NCBI GenBank assembly: GCA_035279385.1
Contig: DATEHZ010000111.1
Span: 1 to 22,921 of the forward strand
Length of the DNA: 22,921 nucleotides
Direction: 5' to 3'
DNA from: DATGJX01 sp035279385
GTDB taxonomy: Bacteria; Vulcanimicrobiota; Vulcanimicrobiia; Vulcanimicrobiales; Vulcanimicrobiaceae
Program-made: the position numbers and the translations under genes
Notes under the pieces: generated by a model
What the model saw: the letters and a program-made list of their open reading frames with translations, nothing else
Database searches by the model: none
Told to the model about the DNA's origin: nothing
In this document: positions 1-5,177 of the stretch, piece after piece
How positions within the stretch are numbered: position 1 is the first letter of the stretch
Layout of the letters: the number at the start of each line of letters is the position of its first letter

Positions 1-1
1 C

Positions 2-178
2 GGCGTTTCGATGTTCCCGATGGACGGGACGGACGGCCAGACGCTGTTTTTCGCGGCGGACGAGGCGCTCTATCACGCCAAGCAGAGCGGCAAAAACACC
101 TACCGGTTCTTCGACCGCAAAACCAATCTCGCCGAAAAGGCCGCGGCGGTGAACGCTGCGTCCGTCGAAGCCGAATAA
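2..178 (+). CDS. GGDEF-domain protein, C-terminal end (5' truncated by window edge)
   Basis: The open frame runs in from the left edge and stops at TAA 176-178, giving 58 visible residues. It reads GVSMFPMDG, then AADEALYHAKQSGKNTY. This matches the end of a GGDEF diguanylate cyclase domain: the G-[VI]-x-x-x-P-x-DG strand, then the AD-x-ALY-x-AK-x-x-G-x-N-x-Y helix. The GGDEF active-site loop lies upstream, outside the window, so catalytic competence for c-di-GMP synthesis cannot be judged. The last 20 or so residues are an Ala/Glu-rich tail without a recognisable domain. The family assignment is secure for this fragment; the full architecture (sensor domains, membrane segments) is unknown. 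Confidence 0.85.
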   Translation, partial: GVSMFPMDGTDGQTLFFAADEALYHAKQSGKNTYRFFDRKTNLAEKAAAVNAASVEAE

Positions 179-281
179 AAGCAGACTAAAGTAGTCCCTC
201 GTACCCTGGCGGACCTCACGCCGAGCGCGTACACTATCCACAGGCGCCTTCCTCCCTTTTAGGCGCTCGGGGTTTTCATTC

Positions 282-527
282 ATGGATGCCATTGCCGAAA
301 CTCGGGTCAGGCGGTTGGCTGACGCTCTTTCAGCCGTCTCAAAACCTTTGGTCCCCCTCTTCGAATATGAGGAGGACCTCCAGAAGCACCTCTGCGACAA
401 AGACGAGATCGAGCTGCTTTGCCTTGCGGCGCTCCTGCGGGCCAGGGCCCAGGCAGCAAAGCTCCAAATCGCGGAGTCGCTTGCGGTTCTGGAAGAAGCC
501 GCGAACTGCGTAGCGTCAGCGAACTAG
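282..527 (+). CDS. small protein of unknown function, tandem paralogue 1 (81 aa)
   Basis: I do not recognise a family. The 81-residue product is probably all-helical and soluble. It has a central LCLAALLRARAQAAKLQ segment, no signal peptide, no membrane segment and one paired acidic patch near residue 30. The next gene (686-931) encodes a protein of identical length that matches at 54 of 81 positions without gaps, with many third-base differences. This is strong evidence that both frames are real and under protein-level selection. The ATG at 282 lacks a clear Shine-Dalgarno (only GGGG about 10 nt upstream). The gene follows the GGDEF gene by 103 nt. Function is unknown; a small helical adaptor is possible but is only a guess. 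Confidence 0.72.
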   Translation: MDAIAETRVRRLADALSAVSKPLVPLFEYEEDLQKHLCDKDEIELLCLAALLRARAQAAKLQIAESLAVLEEAANCVASAN

Positions 528-541
528 CGAGCCGACGCTCG
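528..541 (+). terminator. weak hairpin plus T-rich run after tandem paralogue 1
   Basis: CGAGC (528-532) and GCTCG (537-541) form a 5-bp stem with a 4-nt CGAC loop starting right after the stop codon. A T-rich run TTTTCTTT begins 6 nt after the stem. The stem is short, so it may be a weak terminator or nothing at all. Confidence 0.3.
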
Positions 542-627
542 TAAAGTTTTCTTTCAATTGGGTCCGTTTGGGTGAAAATACTCACGACGGCTGCGATTAG
601 GTCTTGCTACGATCGGCTCAATAGCAG

Positions 628-653
628 CGGCGGCGCGTTTATACGCACCGCCG
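628..653 (+). other. leader hairpin upstream of tandem paralogue 2
   Basis: Ten bases (628-637) pair with 644-653 with a single C.A mismatch around a 6-nt TTTATA loop, in the 158-nt gap between the two paralogues. It is not followed by a T run, so it does not look like a terminator. It could be a leader structure for the gene starting at 686. No other feature is visible in 542-685. Confidence 0.3.
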
Positions 654-685
654 ATTTGGGTGTGTCCACCTTGGGGGGATTTCGT

Positions 686-931
686 ATGGATACGATGGGG
701 GAGAATCGGGCAAAACGGCTGGCTGACGCGTTATCTGCCGTCTCGAAGCCGCTCGCAGGCCTGTTCGAATACGAGAAGGATCTCGCGCAATACGTTTCGG
801 GCAAGGACGAGATTCAATTGCTTTGCCTTGCCGCGCTGCTGCGGGCGCGCGCTCGCGCCGCCAGGCTCGAAATCGTGGAATCCCTCACGGCCCTTGAGGA
901 CGCGGCGACCAAAGTAGCGGGCGCGCGTTAG
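686..931 (+). CDS. small protein of unknown function, tandem paralogue 2 (81 aa)
   Basis: A paralogue of the preceding gene: same 81-residue length, 54 identical positions, no gaps. The best-conserved blocks are RLADALSAVSKPL (residues 11-23), LFEYE (26-30) and LCLAALLRARA (46-56). The most divergent stretch is residues 34-39. The frame is open back to an ATG at 572, but the ATG at 686 is chosen because homology to the neighbour starts exactly there and a GGGGGG purine block lies 7 nt upstream. There is no signal peptide or transmembrane segment. Conservation of length and of the helical core after clear sequence divergence suggests two retained, possibly specialised copies. Function is unknown. 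Confidence 0.75.
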   Translation: MDTMGENRAKRLADALSAVSKPLAGLFEYEKDLAQYVSGKDEIQLLCLAALLRARARAARLEIVESLTALEDAATKVAGAR

Positions 932-989
932 CGAGCGCCGGGCGTTCACGGGAGCGCTTGCCCCCCACTGACTAAGGTCGTGGGGGTAC

Positions 990-1045
990 ACTAAAGCGGA
1001 GTAGTATAAAGAAGCAAAGCTTTTCTGCTCCATTCCCGGGAAAGG
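990..1045 (+). promoter_or_regulatory. probable promoter and ribosome binding site of the sdh operon
   Basis: A TAGTAT/TATAAA -10-like stretch (1002-1010) precedes the sdhA GTG by about 40 nt, and a purine-rich GGGAAAGG (1038-1045) lies 5 nt before it. The same TAGTAT hexamer occurs at the promoters of two other genes in this window (5166 and 8294). No good -35 is visible at 979-984. Upstream, a CCCCCAC/GTGGGGG inverted repeat (962-968 with 980-986) and repeated ACTAA(A/G)G heptamers at 971 and 990 may be regulatory. Confidence 0.45.
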
Positions 1046-1050
1046 TCCAC

Positions 1051-2736
1051 GTGATCAAGCACGACGTCGTCGTCATTGGTGGCGGCTTGGCCGGCATGCG
1101 CGCTGCTGTCGAAGCAGCTGAGCGCGGTGCCGACGTCGCCATCGTCAGCAAGATGCACCCGGTACGCAGCCACTCCGGCGCTGCGCAAGGCGGCATCAAC
1201 GCAGCGTTAGGGAACCGCGAGGAAGACACGCCCCAGAACCACGCCTTCGATACGGCAAAAGGCTCGGACTACTTGGGCGACCAGGACGCGATCGAAGCGA
1301 TGTGCGAGGACGCACCGCGGCAGATCATCTGGCTCGAACATCGCGGCTGCATCTTCTCCCGCCTGCCTGACGGCCGCATCGCCCAGCGCCCGTTCGGCGG
1401 CGCCGGCGCCCCGCGCACGTGCTATTCGGCCGACGTCACGGGCCTGGTCATCCTGCACACGCTTTGGGAGCAGCTCGAGCGTTTCAACGTCAAGGTCTAC
1501 GAAGAGTATTTCTGCACCGCGCTCTGCGTCGAAGACGGCGTCGGAACGGGCGTCGTCGCGTACAACATGCGGAACGGCGAGCTGGAACTGATCAACGCCA
1601 AGGCGACGATCTTCGCGACCGGCGGTGCCGGCCGTATGTATATGAAGACGACGAACGGCTATGCGTCGACCGCCGACGGCTTGGGCATCGCGTTCCGCGC
1701 CGGCATTCCGGTCATGGACATGGAGTTCGTGCAGTTCCACCCGACCTCGCTCAAAGAGAACGGCGTGCTGCTCTCCGAAGCGGCGCGCGGTGAAGGCGCG
1801 TATCTGCTCAACTCCACCGGCGAGCGCTTCATGTTCAAGTACGCGCCGAACAAAGGCGAACTCGCATCGCGCGACGTCGTCTCCCGTGCGGAATGGACGG
1901 AAATTTTGGAAGGCCGCGGCGTCGACGGCTGCGTGTTCCTCGATCTGCGCCATCTCGGCCGCGAAAAAATTCTCGAGCGCTTGCCGCAGATTCGCGAACT
2001 TGCGCTCGATGCAACCGGCAAAGACGCGATCGATTCGCCGATTCCGATTCTCCCGGGCATGCATTACACCATGGGCGGAATCGAGACCGACATCAACGGC
2101 GCTACCCGCATCCCGGGCGTCTATGCGGCAGGCGAATGCGCCTCGCCGAGCGTGCACGGCGCGAATCGCCTGGGCGGCAACTCGCTGCTCGAAACGATCG
2201 TCTTCGGCGCGCGCAGCGCAAAGCACGCGATCGACTACATCAAATCCGCCGGCGAGGTTCGTCCGTCGGAGCGCACGCTGCAGAGCGAAAAAGATCGCCT
2301 GAACAAATGGCTCTCGAAGAGCGGCGGCACGCGCGCGCCGCAGTACCGCGCGGCCATGAACAAGACGATGAGCGAGAACTGCTTCATCTTCCGCAACGAG
2401 GCGCAGCTGCAAAAAGCCGTCGACGAACTGCTCGAAGTCCGCAAGGCGTTCGACGAAAACGTGTACGTAATGGACAAGTCCAAGACGTTCAACACCGATC
2501 TCGTCAACACGATGGAAACCGATTTCCTCATCGACGCCGCAATGTGCGTGGCAAACGGCGCGCTTGCGCGCAAAGAGTCGCGCGGCGCACAGGCGCGCAC
2601 GGATTATCCGGAGCGCGACGACGAAAACTGGATGGTTCACACGCTCGCACGGCGCCAGGAAGGCCAGAACCCCAAACTGGACTACTCGCGCAAAGTCACC
2701 ATCACCAAATGGCAACCGCAGGTCAGAACGTATTAA
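1051..2736 (+). CDS. sdhA: succinate dehydrogenase/fumarate reductase flavoprotein subunit
   Basis: Catalytic FAD subunit that oxidises succinate to fumarate. 561 residues. The dinucleotide-binding motif is GGGLAG at residues 10-15. The histidine that carries covalent FAD in this family is H41, in RSHSGAAQGG. Substrate and active-site residues map to H230 (FHPTS), R274 (SRDVVSR), H338 (MHYTMGG) and R373 (HGANRLGGNS). The C-terminal helical domain and capping tail are complete. The start is GTG 1051, with the purine block GGGAAAGG 5 nt upstream; the protein starts directly at the Rossmann strand. There is no Tat signal, so the enzyme faces the cytoplasm, unlike the exported methylmenaquinol:fumarate reductase MfrABE. 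It is first in a tight sdhA-sdhB-CCG operon (3-nt gap to sdhB). Direction (Sdh versus Frd) cannot be read from sequence alone; succinate oxidation is assumed. Confidence 0.96.
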   Translation: MIKHDVVVIGGGLAGMRAAVEAAERGADVAIVSKMHPVRSHSGAAQGGINAALGNREEDTPQNHAFDTAKGSDYLGDQDAIEAMCEDAPRQIIWLEHRGCIFSRLPDGRIAQRPFGGAGAPRTCYSADVTGLVILHTLWEQLERFNVKVYEEYFCTALCVEDGVGTGVVAYNMRNGELELINAKATIFATGGAGRMYMKTTNGYASTADGLGIAFRAGIPVMDMEFVQFHPTSLKENGVLLSEAARGEGAYLLNSTGERFMFKYAPNKGELASRDVVSRAEWTEILEGRGVDGCVFLDLRHLGREKILERLPQIRELALDATGKDAIDSPIPILPGMHYTMGGIETDINGATRIPGVYAAGECASPSVHGANRLGGNSLLETIVFGARSAKHAIDYIKSAGEVRPSERTLQSEKDRLNKWLSKSGGTRAPQYRAAMNKTMSENCFIFRNEAQLQKAVDELLEVRKAFDENVYVMDKSKTFNTDLVNTMETDFLIDAAMCVANGALARKESRGAQARTDYPERDDENWMVHTLARRQEGQNPKLDYSRKVTITKWQPQVRTY

Positions 2737-2739
2737 TCA

Positions 2740-3699
2740 ATGGCGAACATTAAACTCGATATCTTCCGTTTCGACGAGGCCGTCGACGAGGTTCCGCACC
2801 GCGATCTCGTCGAGGTCGACGTGCCCGAAACCACCACCGTTCTCGATGCGCTCGAAGAAGCGAAGGCGCAGGTCGACGGTTCCATCAGCTTCCGCCGCTC
2901 GTGCCGTTCGGCAATCTGCGGCTCGTGCTCGATGAACATCAACGGCGTCACGGGGCTCGCGTGCAAGACGCCGTGCAACACCGTCATGGACGAGAACGGC
3001 GAGATCCACATCGATCCGATGCCGAACTTCCAGCCGATGCGCGACCTGGTCGTGCACATGGATCCGTTCTGGGACAAGTACACGCGCCTCAAACCGTATC
3101 TGCAGCCTGCGGATAAGGACGAGGATCACCAGACCGAGCGCCGCGTCAGCCCCGAGGATATGAAGAAACTCGTGGACGTCGCGAACTGCATCATGTGCGC
3201 CACCTGCTACGCGCTCTGCCCGGTCGTGAGCGTCGATCCGGCGTTCGCCGGCCCGGCCTCCATCGCGTACGCGTACCGCTTCATCGAAGACGTGCGCGAC
3301 GGCCAACGCGCGGAGCGTCTGGCGCAGATCAACGAAGACTACCTCTGGCTCTGCGCGCACTGCTATGCGTGCTCGTACTGCCCCAAGCACGTCGATCCGC
3401 ACTGGCGCATCGTCGACGTCAAACGCGCGACCATCAAGGATCGCGTGATGATGAACGAGCGCGGCCCGCGTCACGCGCTCACCGTCAACAAGACGATCCG
3501 GCAGACCGGTATGCTTGCGGAAACGGAAGTCATCCAAGGCACCGTCGGCCGATTCAACATTCGCGGTCTTCTCAAAGTCGCTCCGCTCGGCTTGCGCATG
3601 GCGGCCAAAGGCAAACTGCCGCCGCCGTTCGTCAAGCCGATTCCGAAGGTCGACGAAGTCCGCACCATTTTCGAGTCCCTGGAGGTCCCCGTCAGCTAA
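2740..3699 (+). CDS. sdhB: succinate dehydrogenase iron-sulfur subunit
   Basis: Electron-transfer subunit, 319 residues, longer than the usual ~240 through a C-terminal extension after about residue 235. The plant-type [2Fe-2S] ligands are C55, C60, C63 and C75. The first bacterial-ferredoxin motif is C150-x2-C153-x2-C156-x3-C160-P. The last cluster region is C205-x2-C208-x2-C211-x2-C214-P. Classical SdhB has C-x5-C-x3-C-P there and binds [3Fe-4S]. The extra C208 resembles the archaeal/type-E subunits, where a second [4Fe-4S] replaces [3Fe-4S], but the final spacing here is one residue shorter. The ATG at 2740 follows the sdhA stop by 3 nt, so translation is probably coupled. It feeds electrons to the CCG-domain subunit that follows. 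Confidence 0.95.
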   Translation: MANIKLDIFRFDEAVDEVPHRDLVEVDVPETTTVLDALEEAKAQVDGSISFRRSCRSAICGSCSMNINGVTGLACKTPCNTVMDENGEIHIDPMPNFQPMRDLVVHMDPFWDKYTRLKPYLQPADKDEDHQTERRVSPEDMKKLVDVANCIMCATCYALCPVVSVDPAFAGPASIAYAYRFIEDVRDGQRAERLAQINEDYLWLCAHCYACSYCPKHVDPHWRIVDVKRATIKDRVMMNERGPRHALTVNKTIRQTGMLAETEVIQGTVGRFNIRGLLKVAPLGLRMAAKGKLPPPFVKPIPKVDEVRTIFESLEVPVS

Positions 3700-4649
3700 T
3701 GAGCACCACTTTACTTCCGGAAGAGCAGCCGCGTAATCTGCACCGCCGCTCGCACTCGTCGGAAACCAAACGGTACGGGTTCTTCCCCGGCTGCGTCGCC
3801 AAAGAGTCTTGCAAAGAACTCTTCAATTCGACGATGCTGCTCGCGGACAAAATCGGTATCGAACTGATCGAACTCACCGCGGCGTCATGCTGCGGCGCAT
3901 CGGTCGTAAACGACACGAACCGCGACGTCGCCCGCGTGCTCAACGCGCGCACCTATGCGCAGGCAGAAGCGCTCGGACTCGACGACGTCATCACCATCTG
4001 TTCGACGTGCACGGGTCACATGCGCGCCGCGAACAAAGAACTGCTCGATTCGCAGGAGCGTCTCGATCACGCGAACTCGATTCTCGGCAAGTTCGGCGCG
4101 AAGTACAGCGGCAACGTGATGGTGCGCCATCTGCTCTGGCTGCTCATCGACGACATCGGCCTGGACAACCTGCGCAAGATGGTGGTTCGGCCGCTCAACG
4201 GCTTGAAAGTCGCGCCGTTCTACGGCTGCCACATCATCCGTCCGGAAAGCGTGAACGGCTGGGAGTCCGCGCGCAATCCGCACTCGCTCGAAGACGTCAT
4301 CGAAGCGCTCGGCGGCGAGGCGGTGGATTACGCCGGAAAGACGCGCTGCTGCGGCTTCCACATCCAACTCGAAAAGGACGGCGTCGCCGCGTCGATGGTC
4401 GGGCAGAACATGCGCATGGCCAAGGACAAAGGCGCCGAGGCGGTCATCACGCCGTGTCCGCTCTGCCATCTGGCGCTCGACGGCTATCAACAGGACGCCG
4501 CCGCGCGCTGGGGACGCACCGATCTGCCGACGTTCCATCTCCCCCAGCTGGTTGCGTACGCGCTCGGCGTTCCGGCGGAGAAGCTTGGGCTGAATCACCA
4601 CCTCATCGATCCGCGCCCCATCATGGTCGATCGCGACCTCATCGCCTAG
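3699..4649 (+). CDS. CCG-domain (HdrB-like) third subunit of an SdhABE-type complex
   Basis: 316 residues with two cysteine-rich CCG domains. The first has C32, C38, C64-C65 and C101-x2-C104. The second has C177, C217-C218 and C253-x2-C256. This is the heterodisulfide-reductase subunit B architecture, used as the third subunit (called SdhE or archaeal SdhC) in non-classical type-E succinate:quinone reductases and in MfrE. In those enzymes it replaces the haem-b membrane anchors and carries a non-cubane Fe-S cluster near the quinone. The start ATG overlaps the sdhB stop (TAATG), with GGAGG at 3681-3685. No transmembrane helix is evident, and no SdhF or SdhCD follows before the terminator. Not to be confused with the FAD-assembly factor also named SdhE. 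Confidence 0.92.
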   Translation: MSTTLLPEEQPRNLHRRSHSSETKRYGFFPGCVAKESCKELFNSTMLLADKIGIELIELTAASCCGASVVNDTNRDVARVLNARTYAQAEALGLDDVITICSTCTGHMRAANKELLDSQERLDHANSILGKFGAKYSGNVMVRHLLWLLIDDIGLDNLRKMVVRPLNGLKVAPFYGCHIIRPESVNGWESARNPHSLEDVIEALGGEAVDYAGKTRCCGFHIQLEKDGVAASMVGQNMRMAKDKGAEAVITPCPLCHLALDGYQQDAAARWGRTDLPTFHLPQLVAYALGVPAEKLGLNHHLIDPRPIMVDRDLIA

Positions 4650-4672
4650 GCGCGTTTCAGGCTATAAAACCG

Positions 4673-4700
4673 AGAAGCCCGGCACTGCTGCCGGGCTTCT
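4673..4700. terminator. strong intrinsic terminator after the sdh operon, probably bidirectional
   Basis: AGAAGCCCGGCA (4673-4684) pairs perfectly with TGCCGGGCTTCT (4689-4700) around a 4-nt loop. On the + strand it is followed by TCGTTGTTTC, and on the - strand by CTCGGTTTTAT. It sits between the stop of the sdh operon (4649) and the stop of the convergent small gene (4720), so it can serve both. Confidence 0.9.
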
Positions 4701-4719
4701 TCGTTGTTTCTTCCTGCGT

Positions 4720-4941
4720 CTACGCCATAACGGCGCTCTGAACGACGACGCGAACCGAGGCCACGCGCTGCGGCTCGATTTCGACGCGCTCGCCGTCGAA
4801 GACGACGATCGACTCGCCTTTGTGCAGCGCGTCGAGCATCGCTTCACGCATGAAATTCGCCATCTGGGCCTGATTGAAGCACTCGGTAATCGTCCGGCCG
4901 TCCGTCAATGTCACGGTCAGCTCGGCTGGGAAGCGGCTCAC
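4720..4941 (-). CDS. small hypothetical protein (73 aa)
   Basis: I do not recognise a family. 73 residues: a beta-type start (ELTVTLTDGRTI), a helix with FNQAQMANFMREAMLDALHKG, then two beta-type stretches (SIVVFDG and VASVRVVVQSA). This suggests a small alpha/beta fold. It has no signal peptide, membrane helix or cysteine cluster. The start GTG at 4941 is preceded by a good Shine-Dalgarno (GGAGG on the - strand, 4951-4955, 9-nt spacing), which supports the gene. It converges on the sdh operon across the shared terminator and lies downstream of the 50-aa gene on the same strand, which has its own terminator. A 10-bp palindrome (4965-4974) lies just upstream. Confidence 0.7.
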   Translation of the reverse strand: MSRFPAELTVTLTDGRTITECFNQAQMANFMREAMLDALHKGESIVVFDGERVEIEPQRVASVRVVVQSAVMA

Positions 4942-4964
4942 AGTATTCGTCCTCCGGTAGAATT

Positions 4965-4974
4965 GGAATATTCC
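4965..4974. promoter_or_regulatory. 10-bp perfect palindrome GGAATATTCC upstream of the 73-aa gene
   Basis: The palindrome lies 24 nt upstream of the GTG start at 4941, in the 55-nt gap between two minus-strand small genes. It overlaps the region where a promoter for the 73-aa gene must lie, so it could be an operator. A chance AT-rich palindrome cannot be excluded. Confidence 0.3.
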
Positions 4975-4996
4975 CAGCGCTTCAATGGCTCACACG

Positions 4997-5149
4997 TTAA
5001 AAAAAGCCGTCCTCGTCGTATCTCGCGAGGGCGGCTTTGCGGCGTTTGCGGTTGTAGCGTTTCTTCGATTCGTGTGCTCCGGCCGGGCGCACGTTCTGCG
5101 GCGGTCCCAGCCGAGGCACCAGTTTTACCTTACGGTGCTTTTTGTTCAT
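4997..5149 (-). CDS. very basic 50-aa protein, unknown function
   Basis: A longer frame is open upstream, but the ATG at 5149 is clearly the start: GGAGG (- strand, 5155-5159) sits 5 nt before it. The 50-residue product begins MNKKHRKVKLVPRLG, contains a KKRYNRKRRKAA cluster and ends with the acidic-aromatic tail YDEDGFF. Lys plus Arg make 16 of 50 residues, so nucleic-acid or ribosome association is plausible, but I cannot name a family. The last codons lie inside an intrinsic terminator hairpin, and the two final Phe codons plus stop lie in its T run. It is transcribed divergently from the aldehyde dehydrogenase gene, with the starts only 28 nt apart. Confidence 0.75.
   Translation of the reverse strand: MNKKHRKVKLVPRLGPPQNVRPAGAHESKKRYNRKRRKAALARYDEDGFF
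4999..5039 (-). terminator. intrinsic terminator embedded in the 3' end of the 50-aa gene
   Basis: On the - strand AAAGCCGCCCTCG pairs with CGAGGACGGCTTT (one C.A mismatch), followed at once by a T run that ends in the TAA stop (4997-4999). The whole hairpin is coding. On the + strand the same stem is followed only by TTTG, so minus-strand termination is favoured. Confidence 0.7.
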
Positions 5150-5177
5150 GTGAGCCTCCGCCTGGTAGTATACAGCA
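5142..5177. promoter_or_regulatory. overlapping divergent promoters sharing a symmetric -10
   Basis: Plus strand: TAGTAT at 5166-5171, preceded by TGG (extended -10 form) and a weak TTGTTC at 5142-5147 with 18-bp spacing. A start about 7 nt downstream of the -10 falls on the GTG at 5178, giving a leaderless mRNA. Minus strand: the overlapping complement reads TATACT (5172-5167), placing a start near 5160, just ahead of the GGAGG of the 50-aa gene. Both -10s use the symmetric core GTATAC. Confidence 0.5.

Noticed and set aside
572..685. 38-residue N-terminal extension of tandem paralogue 2
   Set aside because: The neighbouring paralogue starts at the equivalent of ATG 686, and the extension covers the hairpin leader.
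962..986. CCCCCAC/GTGGGGG inverted repeat as a terminator after tandem paralogue 2
   Set aside because: The loop is 11 nt and no T run follows (TACACTAAAG), so it does not qualify as an intrinsic terminator.
1207..2715. Long minus-strand open frame (502 codons) opposite sdhA
   Set aside because: It is the antisense shadow of a fully supported sdhA, a common effect of high-GC codon bias. It has no domain and no ribosome binding site.
3195..3698. Frame extension upstream of the CCG-domain subunit
   Set aside because: The extra residues overlap sdhB out of frame and are Arg-rich shadow sequence. The TAATG start at 3699 begins the true protein.
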